Positions 1 to 6,333 of a DNA stretch of 11,957 nt are shown piece by piece. The notes below the pieces were generated by a model. The model saw nothing but the letters and a program-made list of their open reading frames with translations. It searched no databases and was not told the origin of the DNA. How positions within the stretch are numbered: the stretch's first letter is position 1; every line of letters begins with the position of its first letter. A program made the translations under genes and the position numbers. Origin of the DNA: Terriglobales bacterium (GTDB taxonomy: Bacteria > Acidobacteriota > Terriglobia > Terriglobales > Gp1-AA117); the NCBI GenBank assembly GCA_030150795.1, contig JASLFF010000739.1, positions 1 to 11,957 of the forward strand, given 5' to 3'.

Positions 1-143
1 TGGAGATTGGCGCGGCCAATTTCATGCTCAATGCGAATCAGTTTCTCTTTGATTTGGCCCGGCGTGCCGGGTGGAGCGCTCTGTTGCTGGGCGGACAAGC
101 TGCCGGCAAGAACCAGCAGCACAACGGCGAACAAAGTTTTCAT
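1..143 (-). CDS. Exported protein, 5' part only (possible DUF4440/NTF2-like)
   Basis: An open frame starts with ATG at 143 and runs off the left edge after 47 codons. The N-terminus is a clear Sec signal peptide: MKTLFAVV, a hydrophobic Leu/Val/Ala core, then a small-residue cleavage site LSA before QQQ. The mature part begins with a Pro/Gln-rich linker and then an amphipathic helix (KEKLIRIEHEIGRANL). That helix resembles the first helix of exported DUF4440/NTF2-like proteins common in Acidobacteria, but too little is visible to be sure. A purine-rich GAGAGGG ribosome site lies just upstream. The gene follows the hydrolase stop by 10 bases, so the two are probably co-transcribed. The existence of the gene is fairly secure; the family is a guess. 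Confidence 0.6.
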   Translation of the reverse strand, partial: MKTLFAVVLLVLAGSLSAQQQSAPPGTPGQIKEKLIRIEHEIGRANL

Positions 144-153
144 TCTGGCCCTC

Positions 154-990
154 TCAGCCATTAGATGGCCCGGCAGCGCTCTTGTTAGCAGAAACACTTT
201 GGAGCAACTCCTGCATTGCCGCAGTCACCGCGTCAGGCGTTTCCAGGGAACTGCTGTGGCCTGCACCGGGAATGTTTACGTAACGAGCGCCGCGAATGCC
301 GGCGATCATGCTTTTTGAATTGCCCGGTGGCTGGGCTGTATCGTCTTCGCCGGTAATGATCAGCGTCGGGCACCGGATTGCGGCCATCTCCTCCGCACGG
401 AACTGTCGCCGGTTCATCACCGCTGACAATGATCGAGCGATATTCCTAGGACGCGCCCGCAGCTTCCCTGTCCATTGTTCCAACATCGCCCGACGTTCTG
501 CGCTTCTGCGCGTGGACAGGCCAAAAAGTTCTTTGACAGCTATCGGGGTGAAGGGCGCGGGACTGAATATCTTTACCATCTGGGCCAGGAAAGCGTATTT
601 GATGCGGTTCAGCAGCTTCTCCCTGGTTGCAGTAGTATTCATCAGCGTGAGCGTGCTTATCAGCTCAGGATGGTGCGCCGCCACGCGCATGCCGGCAAAG
701 CCTCCCATGGAGAGCCCTGCGAAGTGGCAGGGAGCGGCCTTGAGTGCGCGAATCAGCAGGGCTGCGTCGTCGGCGATGGTGGACATGTCATATCCACGGC
801 CTATATCTTCCGATTGGCCTTGCGCCCGATGGTCGTAAGCGATCACACGATATTGTTTTTCAAACACGGCCCGCTGCGGCTCAAACATGGTGTGGTCCAT
901 CAGCAGGCCGTGGGAGAAAACGATGGTTTCAGGGCCGCTGCCGGACTCTTTGTAGAAGAGGTTGACGCCGTTGACTTGGATGGTCGGCAT
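154..990 (-). CDS. Alpha/beta hydrolase (PcaD/esterase-like)
   Basis: A complete 278-residue single-domain alpha/beta hydrolase, the usual length for the family. The oxyanion-hole motif is SHGLLMD (about residues 26-32). The nucleophile elbow is GLSMGG with Ser94. The acid is in GEDD (Asp216 or 217) and the catalytic His is His245 in GAGHSS. The cap region (about 120-200) is Arg-rich and not diagnostic. No signal peptide is visible, so it should act in the cytoplasm on a small ester or lactone. The overall pattern resembles 3-oxoadipate enol-lactonases and related esterases, but there are no catabolic genes beside it, so the substrate cannot be named. The ATG at 990 has only a weak AGGG-type ribosome site. 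The gene is probably first in a two-gene unit with the exported protein downstream. Confidence 0.93.
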   Translation of the reverse strand: MPTIQVNGVNLFYKESGSGPETIVFSHGLLMDHTMFEPQRAVFEKQYRVIAYDHRAQGQSEDIGRGYDMSTIADDAALLIRALKAAPCHFAGLSMGGFAGMRVAAHHPELISTLTLMNTTATREKLLNRIKYAFLAQMVKIFSPAPFTPIAVKELFGLSTRRSAERRAMLEQWTGKLRARPRNIARSLSAVMNRRQFRAEEMAAIRCPTLIITGEDDTAQPPGNSKSMIAGIRGARYVNIPGAGHSSSLETPDAVTAAMQELLQSVSANKSAAGPSNG

Positions 991-1037
991 TTGTTTGTAA
1001 TCCCGACCCTGAGCGGAGCGAATGGGGAGGGAACCCT

Positions 1038-1043
1038 ATTGTA
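1038..1043 (-). promoter_or_regulatory. Possible -10 element for the hydrolase gene
   Basis: Read on the minus strand this is TACAAT, five of six matches to the -10 consensus, about 48 bases upstream of the hydrolase ATG. No good -35 hexamer is found at the proper spacing. A short AT-rich palindrome, GAATATTATTC (1046-1056), lies immediately upstream. The call is tentative. Confidence 0.3.
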
Positions 1044-1102
1044 ACGAATATTATTCTGGAAGCGGCCCGACCGATCGCTTTGGACGACTTTGCGATTTAT
1101 GA

Positions 1103-1114
1103 GCTGTTAACAGC
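1103..1114. repeat. 12-bp perfect palindrome GCTGTTAACAGC
   Basis: A perfect dyad in the 224-bp spacer between the divergent hydrolase and polX genes. It lies about 50 bp upstream of the candidate polX -10 element, a position suited to a transcription-factor site. A second GTTAAC core occurs at 1150-1155, and CAGGTT (1116-1121) can pair with AACCTG (1153-1158). It does not match the classical LexA boxes I know. The function is unknown. Confidence 0.4.
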
Positions 1115-1142
1115 CCAGGTTTTGAGACCGTTGTGTTTCAAT

Positions 1143-1172
1143 TTAGTAAGTTAACCTGAGCCTCAATATAAT
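1143..1172 (+). promoter_or_regulatory. Candidate polX promoter
   Basis: A perfect -10 hexamer TATAAT sits at 1167-1172, 43 bases before the polX ATG. The -35 position (about 1143-1148, TTAGTA, 18-bp spacer) matches only three of six bases, so the promoter would be weak or activator-dependent. The rest of the 991-1214 spacer holds the palindrome above and no open frame that I would call a gene. Confidence 0.45.
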
Positions 1173-1214
1173 CGTAGTGGTAGGGTTCTCTCGCTACGCT
1201 CGAGACATTACTTC

Positions 1215-2978
1215 ATGGACAACAAAGCCATCGCCAACATTTTCTATGAAACCGCTGACCTGATGAAGGTAGCGTCGGCAGACCCGTTTCGCATCCGCTC
1301 GTATGAGCGCGCGGCGGAAGCGCTGGAAGGCTGGCCGCAACAGGTTTCGGAGCTTTATCAGGACGAAAAAGCGCTGCTGGCTATTCCAGGGATTGGCAAG
1401 GGCATGTCGGCAAACATCCGCGAGCTCATGCAAACCGGCAAGCTGAGCATGCATGAAGAGATGCTGCAGAAGTTCCGTCCTTCAATGCTGGAGCTGCTCA
1501 AGATTTCCGGGCTGGGACCGAAGACCATTGCGCTGATCTGGGACGCCTTTCAGATTTGTGACGTTGACGGCGTGGCCAAGCTGGCCAGTGAAGGCAAGTT
1601 GCGGACTTTACCGAGATTAAGTGAAAAGTCAGAACAAAAAATCCTGAAGTCGATTGAGAATTACCGGCAGTTGACCGGACGCTTTCTGCTGAACACCGCC
1701 GACGAGATTGCTACCAAGATGACCGACTTTCTGGCAGGGCTGCCGGGCGTGGAGAAAGTTACGCCGGCGGGATCGCTGCGTCGGGGCCGCGAAACCGTGG
1801 GCGATCTTGACCTGCTTGTAACAGGCAAGTGCTGCGATACGGAATCGCATCGCAATGCGGTCATTGATCGCATTGTGAGCTTCCCGGGGATTCTTGAGGT
1901 GTTGGCCAAGGGCGAAAACAAAGTCAGCATCAAGCTGCGTAGCGGCATGCAGGTGGATGTGCGCCTGCTTCCGCCGGATTCTTTTGGCGCGGCTATGCAA
2001 TACTTTACCGGCTCCAAAAACCATAACGTCCAGCTACGGCAGCGCGCGATCAAGCAAGGCTACACGCTCAATGAATACGGTCTGGTGCGCGTGGAAGACA
2101 ACAAGCGTGTGGCGGGAAAAACCGAAGAAGAAATTTATAAGACACTGGGCCTGAAGTTTATTCCGCCGGAGCTACGCGAAGATTGCGGCGAGATCCAGGC
2201 GGCTGCAGAAGACAAGCTACCGGACTTGATCACGCAGGCTGATATCCAGGGCGATGTGCACATGCACACCGTCGAGACGGACGGCAAATGCACGATTGAA
2301 GAAATGGCGCTGGCAGCGCGCGACCGCGGCTATAAATACATGGCCATCACCGACCACTCAAAGAACCTCGCCTTTGCCAATGGGCTGGATGACAAGCGCG
2401 CCGAAGCACACATAAAAAAGATACGCGCCGCATCAAAGGCCATCGATGGCATCACGATCTTTGCCGGCATTGAGGTGGATATTCTGGCGGATGGCGAGCT
2501 TGATCTTTCTGACTCTGTCCTGGAGCAGATGGATATTGTGATTGCCAGCGTGCATTCACATTTCAACCAGGAACCGGCGCAGATGACCGACCGCCTGCTG
2601 CGTGTGATCGAGAATCCAAACACTTCATTGATGGGACATCCCACGGGGCGCATGCTGCTTCGCCGTGAAGGCTTCAGCTTTGATTACGACAAGATATTTA
2701 CCGCCGCTGCCAAGGCGAGCGTGGCCATGGAGCAAAACGCGTATCCTGACCGGCTGGATCTGCGCGACCAACACCTGCGCATGGCCAAGGCCAAGGGTGT
2801 GAAATTTATCATTAATACAGACGCACACCACACGTCGCACATGGAGAAGATACGCTATGGCGTTTTGCAGCTCCGCCGCGCATGGCTTACGAAGCAGGAC
2901 GTGCTCAACACGTTGCCGGCGGCGGAGTTCGCAAGGATCGTGCGCAGGGGCAGACCCGTGCTGGCAGAGATTTCATAG
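1215..2978 (+). CDS. polX: DNA polymerase/3'-5' exonuclease PolX
   Basis: A full-length bacterial family X polymerase (587 residues; B. subtilis PolX is about 570). It fills short gaps in base-excision and end-joining repair, and its PHP domain provides Mn-dependent 3'-5' exonuclease and AP-endonuclease activity. Helix-hairpin-helix motifs are IPGIGKG (57-63) and ISGLGPKT (97-104). The polymerase nucleotidyltransferase motif GSLRRGRETVGDLDLL (186-201) supplies Asp197 and Asp199, and Asp248 in QVDVR is the third metal ligand. YFTGSKNHN (263-271) is the conserved dNTP-binding segment. The PHP metal ligands are in DVHMHT (347-352), ITDH (378-381), GIEVDI (418-423), VHSHF (446-450), GHPTGR (474-479) and NTDAHH (534-539). 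All expected catalytic residues are present, so it should be active. The start lacks a strong ribosome site but matches the family N-terminus. It appears monocistronic. Confidence 0.97.
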   Translation: MDNKAIANIFYETADLMKVASADPFRIRSYERAAEALEGWPQQVSELYQDEKALLAIPGIGKGMSANIRELMQTGKLSMHEEMLQKFRPSMLELLKISGLGPKTIALIWDAFQICDVDGVAKLASEGKLRTLPRLSEKSEQKILKSIENYRQLTGRFLLNTADEIATKMTDFLAGLPGVEKVTPAGSLRRGRETVGDLDLLVTGKCCDTESHRNAVIDRIVSFPGILEVLAKGENKVSIKLRSGMQVDVRLLPPDSFGAAMQYFTGSKNHNVQLRQRAIKQGYTLNEYGLVRVEDNKRVAGKTEEEIYKTLGLKFIPPELREDCGEIQAAAEDKLPDLITQADIQGDVHMHTVETDGKCTIEEMALAARDRGYKYMAITDHSKNLAFANGLDDKRAEAHIKKIRAASKAIDGITIFAGIEVDILADGELDLSDSVLEQMDIVIASVHSHFNQEPAQMTDRLLRVIENPNTSLMGHPTGRMLLRREGFSFDYDKIFTAAAKASVAMEQNAYPDRLDLRDQHLRMAKAKGVKFIINTDAHHTSHMEKIRYGVLQLRRAWLTKQDVLNTLPAAEFARIVRRGRPVLAEIS

Positions 2979-3051
2979 CACGCATCTCCTTATTGTCCGC
3001 TGGCAGTGATTTCAGCATCTCACAAGAGTATGCTGTTTCCGGAGCAACTCT

Positions 3052-3684
3052 ATGCCTGAAGATCCCAAGCCCACAACCCCGCCGCCCAGCACTCCACCAA
3101 ACGCCAATGCAACCGTGAAACCAAAGGCCGCCGAGCGGCCGGATGCCGGTCACATTCCCATCACGGAAGAAATGGACAGCGCCAGGTGGACCCTGCCGCC
3201 GGTCGTCCCGCTGTTGATAGCTGCCGTGGTCGTGGGAATTCTGGTGGCGGTGGTAGTGCTCTCGAATCGGACAAAGCCAAGCGCCGCTCTGGCCATTACC
3301 AAAGTCGTTTCTGCGGCGCAGGAAAGCAATACCATGGTCGCCATCCAGATCAAGCTGGATAACCAGGTGGAAGGCCCGCTCTGGATCAAGCAAATCCAGG
3401 CTGAGATGGAAGCGCCGGACGGCAAAAAATATAGTGACAGCGCTGCCCCGGCAGTGGATGCACCGCGCTACGTCGAGGCGTTCCCCCCATTGGGCGAGGC
3501 CAAGGCTGACTGGCTCAAAGAAGATCTGAAAATTCCCACCAAAACATCTTTTAATGGCGTGGCAATTTTTTCTTTTCCCGTAGACAAGGCGGCGTTTGAC
3601 AAGCGCAAGCAAGTGACCGTGCGCATTCAACTCTATGATCGGCCAACTCTGGTGGCGACGAACACACCTACGCCGGCTCCCTGA
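3052..3684 (+). CDS. Pro-rich single-span membrane protein of unknown function
   Basis: A 210-residue protein I do not recognise by name. Residues 1-48 are a disordered, Pro/Thr-rich cytoplasmic tail. Residues 51-71 form one strong transmembrane helix (VVPLLIAAVV... to VVVLS). Residues 75-200 look like a beta-rich extracytoplasmic domain with alternating hydrophobics, resembling DUF4352/FxLYD-type Ig-like folds (for example VAIQIKLDNQ and QVTVRIQLYD). The C-terminus is again Thr/Pro-rich. The ATG follows a good GGAG ribosome site at 3041-3044. It starts 73 bases after polX and could be read through from it, but nothing links the functions. It has no cysteines or enzyme motifs, so a structural or binding role is likelier than catalysis. 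Confidence 0.8.
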   Translation: MPEDPKPTTPPPSTPPNANATVKPKAAERPDAGHIPITEEMDSARWTLPPVVPLLIAAVVVGILVAVVVLSNRTKPSAALAITKVVSAAQESNTMVAIQIKLDNQVEGPLWIKQIQAEMEAPDGKKYSDSAAPAVDAPRYVEAFPPLGEAKADWLKEDLKIPTKTSFNGVAIFSFPVDKAAFDKRKQVTVRIQLYDRPTLVATNTPTPAP

Positions 3685-3718
3685 CATTTTTCCGTAACGA
3701 GCAAACATTGGTCCTCTG

Positions 3719-3754
3719 GCAAAAATAAATTTTGCGCTTTAGGGTCATTTTTTT
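3719..3754 (+). terminator. Weak possible terminator after the membrane-protein gene
   Basis: GCAAAA (3719-3724) pairs with TTTTGC (3730-3735) around a five-base loop, and a run of seven T follows at 3748-3754. The stem is AT-rich and the T-run is 12 bases away, so this is a marginal terminator. The T-run also abuts the blaI -35 element. Confidence 0.25.
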
Positions 3755-3755
3755 A

Positions 3756-3783
3756 TTGACAAAACAAACAATTGTAGTAGATT
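3756..3783 (+). promoter_or_regulatory. blaI promoter: TTGACA -35, TAGATT -10
   Basis: A perfect -35 hexamer TTGACA (3756-3761) is followed after 16 bp by TAGATT (3778-3783), a four-of-six -10 match. Transcription would begin near 3790, leaving a leader of about 22 bases before the blaI ATG, with no evident Shine-Dalgarno in it. The region between the hexamers carries the putative BlaI operator. Confidence 0.65.
3768..3780. promoter_or_regulatory. Putative BlaI/MecI-type operator
   Basis: The perfect palindrome ACAATTGT (3768-3775) sits between the -35 and -10 elements. Its right arm extends to TGTAGTAG (3773-3780), which matches the TGTAGTA half-site of the staphylococcal mec/bla operators; the left arm is poorer (AACA in place of TACA). 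A second TAGTAG copy at 3796-3801 lies exactly 21 bp, two helical turns, downstream and overlaps the expected start of transcription. Binding here would block RNA polymerase. This is inferred from the motif and position only. Confidence 0.5.
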
Positions 3784-3812
3784 AACAGACGAACATAGTA
3801 GTTGGCTCTCAT

Positions 3813-4199
3813 ATGACTCTGCCAAAACTGACAAAACTGGAACTACAGATCATGGAAGCGCTGTGGACGCGCGGCGAGGCTTCCATTCGTGAGATACAGG
3901 AAAACTTTCCGGAAAAGACAAGGCCGGCTTACACCACGATCCAAACCACCGTATACCGGCTGGAAGCAAAGAAGGCCGTGCGGCGCGTGAAGAAGGTCGG
4001 AAACTTTCACATCTTTGCAGCCGCGGTTTCGCGCAATGCGGCGCAGCGGCGGCTGATTGACGATCTGCTGGCCTTGTTCGGCGGCCGCACGCAGCCGGTA
4101 ATGGCCCACCTGATTGAGTCGGGCAAACTGACACTGGAAGATGTGAAGGAAGCGGAAAGCCTTCTGCGGCAACTGGAAAGAAAGGACAAATCAAAATGA
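3813..4199 (+). CDS. blaI: BlaI/MecI/CopY-family transcriptional repressor
   Basis: A 128-residue winged-helix repressor of normal family length. The N-terminal domain begins with the typical LTKLELQIMEALW, followed by the helix-turn-helix around ASIREIQENF and the recognition helix AYTTIQTTVYRLEAKKAVRR (about 39-58). The C-terminal part (RNAAQRRLIDDLLALFGG...) is the dimerisation helix region that in BlaI is cleaved or disrupted to release repression. The stop overlaps the start of the next gene in an ATGA, so the two are translationally coupled. This is the standard pairing of a BlaI repressor with an M56 membrane protease. It probably represses its own operon through the operator at 3768-3780. 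The regulated target outside the operon is not known; no beta-lactamase is nearby. Confidence 0.93.
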   Translation: MTLPKLTKLELQIMEALWTRGEASIREIQENFPEKTRPAYTTIQTTVYRLEAKKAVRRVKKVGNFHIFAAAVSRNAAQRRLIDDLLALFGGRTQPVMAHLIESGKLTLEDVKEAESLLRQLERKDKSK

Positions 4200-6061
4200 T
4201 TTTGCAATTTTTGTCCTCCATGTGGACGGCCTTGGCGCCTGCTGTGGGCAATCATTTGTGGCAATCGACGCTGTTTGCCGCCGTTGCCGGATTATTGACT
4301 TTGGCGCTGCGCAAGAACCATGCGCGCGTCCGCTACTGGCTGTGGCTTGCCGCGTCACTGAAATTTCTGGTTCCCTTTTCGCTGTTGACCTCGCTCGGCA
4401 ACCGCATGGCGTGGTCACGCGGGTCTGCGGCAACTCCGGGAGCTCTTGCTTTTGTGATCGAGCAGGTAAGCCGGCCCTTTGCGCAACAAGCGAGTTCGCG
4501 GGAACCAGTGCAAGCAATCTTCGCCGCTCTACCGGCAATTCTTGCTGCGGTATGGGGCTGCGGGTTTGCCGTGGTGTTAGTGGTGTGGTTCGCACGCTGG
4601 CGGCGCGTTTCCGCGGGCATCAAAAATGCCACACCTTTACACCAAGGACGCGAAGTAGCAGCGTTGCGCCAGCTGGAACAGGCAGCGGGAATCCGAAGGA
4701 AGATTGAAATCTTTTTGTCGGGTGCTTCACTGGAGCCGGGAATTCTGGGCATTGTGAAACCGGTGCTGATATGGCCGCAGGGAATCTCAGACCGGCTGGA
4801 CAATGCACATCTGGACGCCATTCTGGCGCATGAAGTGTGGCATGTGCGCCGCAATGACAATCTGGCAGCGGCGGTCCACATGGTGGTGGAAGCCATCTTC
4901 TGGTTCCATCCTCTGGTGTGGTGGCTGGGAGCGCGCATGGTGGATGAGCGCGAGCGGGCCTGCGATGAAGAAGTGCTGCTGGGCAGCCAGCCACAGGTCT
5001 ATGCCGAAAGCATTTTGAAGATTTGTGAGTTCTGCGTGGGATCGCCGCTGGCTTGCGTTGCGGGAGTTACAGGTTCTGATCTTAAGAAAAGGATAGCGAA
5101 TATCATGAACAGGAATATTGCCAGTAAATTGAACTTTGGAAAGAAATTGCTGCTCAGTACGCTGGGCGTGGCAGCCATTGCGCTGCCAATCGTGTTTGGA
5201 TTGGCAAAACCGGCGCACAGCCAGCAGCAGGCGTCCGGACAAGATGCGAGCGCAAAGACGTTTGCGTTTACTCGCGGATATCAGCAGGTATCTGTCACGC
5301 CCGGCGAGAGTGGGAACGGCGTGATCCAAACAAGAATCATATTCACGCCCGATAGCTTAAGGGCAAAGAACCAAACATTGCAGGAACTTTTGAAGTTCGC
5401 TTATGGAGTCCAGGCAAGCCAAATTTCGGGCGGACCAGATTGGCTTGCAACAGCCCTGTTTACCATTGACGCAAAGCTGGACGAGTCTACTGTTGCTGAG
5501 TTGAAAAAGCTTACTCCGGAGCAACAGAAAATGGAACGGGACCTGATGTTCCAGAATTTGCTGGCGGACCAGTTCAAAGTGACGCTCCATCGCGAAAGCA
5601 GGCTTCTGCCGGCGCAAGTGATGATGATCGCGAAAGACGGACCTAAGTTTCAGGCAGCCAAGCCGGGAGATACGTATCCCAACGGCATCAAGGGCCCGGA
5701 TGGACTTCCGGCGGGAGCGCACAAGTTCAATTTTGGACCTGACGGAGTAATCGTCCAGGCACTCCCCATGTCATTCGTAGCGAATAACCTCGCCATGCAC
5801 CTGGGCCAGCCGGTGGTTGATCGGACAGGGCTCACAGGCGATTACGACTTCACGCTAAAGTGGCCGCCTAAAAGTGAGCCGCCTGTTGAAACATCGGTCC
5901 ATACCAATGCGCAAACTGGCGCTAAAGAAACCACTGTGCATATAACTGGGGCTTCTCTCATCGATGCTGTCGAGGAGCAGCTTGGGTTGAAACTGGAAGA
6001 GCAAACAATTCCATTGCCGGTCTTTGTTATCGATCGCGCCGAAAACCCTTCGGCAATCTAG
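4196..6061 (+). CDS. BlaR1-like M56 membrane metallopeptidase with C-terminal TIGR03435 domain
   Basis: A 621-residue two-part protein. Residues 1-340 form a BlaR1/MecR1-type M56 peptidase: hydrophobic helices near 16-38, 46-66 and 106-133, the zinc motif HEVWH (212-216), a further Glu ligand expected in DERERACDEE (250-259), a membrane-adjacent FWFHPLVWW (235-243), and a last helix at about 317-337. Residues 355-621 are a TIGR03435 domain, seen in LQELLKFAYGV, QISGGPDWL, LLADQFKVTLHRE, LGQPVVDRTGLTGDYDF and EQLGLKLEEQ. The usual opening FEVASVKP of that domain is degenerate here. The penicillin-binding sensor of classical BlaR1 is absent, so another ligand is likely sensed in the periplasm. 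AAGGA at 4182-4186 serves as ribosome site. It presumably relieves BlaI repression by intracellular proteolysis on sensing its signal. Confidence 0.9.
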   Translation: MILQFLSSMWTALAPAVGNHLWQSTLFAAVAGLLTLALRKNHARVRYWLWLAASLKFLVPFSLLTSLGNRMAWSRGSAATPGALAFVIEQVSRPFAQQASSREPVQAIFAALPAILAAVWGCGFAVVLVVWFARWRRVSAGIKNATPLHQGREVAALRQLEQAAGIRRKIEIFLSGASLEPGILGIVKPVLIWPQGISDRLDNAHLDAILAHEVWHVRRNDNLAAAVHMVVEAIFWFHPLVWWLGARMVDERERACDEEVLLGSQPQVYAESILKICEFCVGSPLACVAGVTGSDLKKRIANIMNRNIASKLNFGKKLLLSTLGVAAIALPIVFGLAKPAHSQQQASGQDASAKTFAFTRGYQQVSVTPGESGNGVIQTRIIFTPDSLRAKNQTLQELLKFAYGVQASQISGGPDWLATALFTIDAKLDESTVAELKKLTPEQQKMERDLMFQNLLADQFKVTLHRESRLLPAQVMMIAKDGPKFQAAKPGDTYPNGIKGPDGLPAGAHKFNFGPDGVIVQALPMSFVANNLAMHLGQPVVDRTGLTGDYDFTLKWPPKSEPPVETSVHTNAQTGAKETTVHITGASLIDAVEEQLGLKLEEQTIPLPVFVIDRAENPSAI

Positions 6062-6067
6062 CTGTGA

Positions 6068-6113
6068 GCGGGGACGCTCCGCAACCGCGTGGCCGTCCCC
6101 GCGTTCCCTTTTT
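6068..6113 (+). terminator. Intrinsic terminator of the blaI-M56 operon
   Basis: GCGGGGACG (6068-6076) pairs perfectly with CGTCCCCGC (6094-6102), nine base pairs closing a 17-base loop. A T5 run follows at 6109-6113. It starts seven bases after the stop codon. A second small hairpin, TTCCC/GGGAA around the T5 run (6104-6118), and the palindrome GGGAATTCCC (6114-6123) follow and may compete with it. Confidence 0.75.
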
Positions 6114-6197
6114 GGGAATTCCCTCTCGTCTATTCGACTCCCCTTGCTGACTGTCTCGCCTTCCGAAGCAAATTACTTTGATATAAAAATTAAATCC

Positions 6198-6226
6198 TTG
6201 ACATTTGTTTTGCTTGTTAGAAAAAT
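6198..6226 (+). promoter_or_regulatory. Promoter for the TonB-dependent protein gene
   Basis: A perfect TTGACA -35 (6198-6203) is followed after 17 bp by AAAAAT (6221-6226), a four-of-six -10 match in an AT-rich stretch. The leader would be about 100 bases long, ending in a strong GGAGG ribosome site at 6325-6329. I find no TGTAGTA-type BlaI site here. The remainder of the 6062-6333 spacer holds only the upstream terminator and leader sequence. Confidence 0.55.
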
Positions 6227-6333
6227 GGCCCGCTCAGGGATGGGTGCCTCGAAATCGTGCTGCTCTTGCTCTCTTCAGGCAGCGAATTAGAACGAACGTT
6301 CATAACGCCCGCTCGTCCCCCGCTGGAGGAAAT

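Noticed and set aside
475..1044. 189-codon plus-strand open frame
   Set aside because: It lies opposite the alpha/beta hydrolase, whose catalytic motifs are all intact on the minus strand.
2905..3708. 267-codon minus-strand open frame
   Set aside because: It is the antisense shadow of the end of polX and the membrane-protein gene, is rich in His/Arg/Cys without domain pattern, and has no signal of a real protein.
6205..6333. 43-codon N-terminal extension of the TonB-dependent protein
   Set aside because: The extension overlaps the promoter, and a strong GGAGG plus signal peptide begin at 6334.
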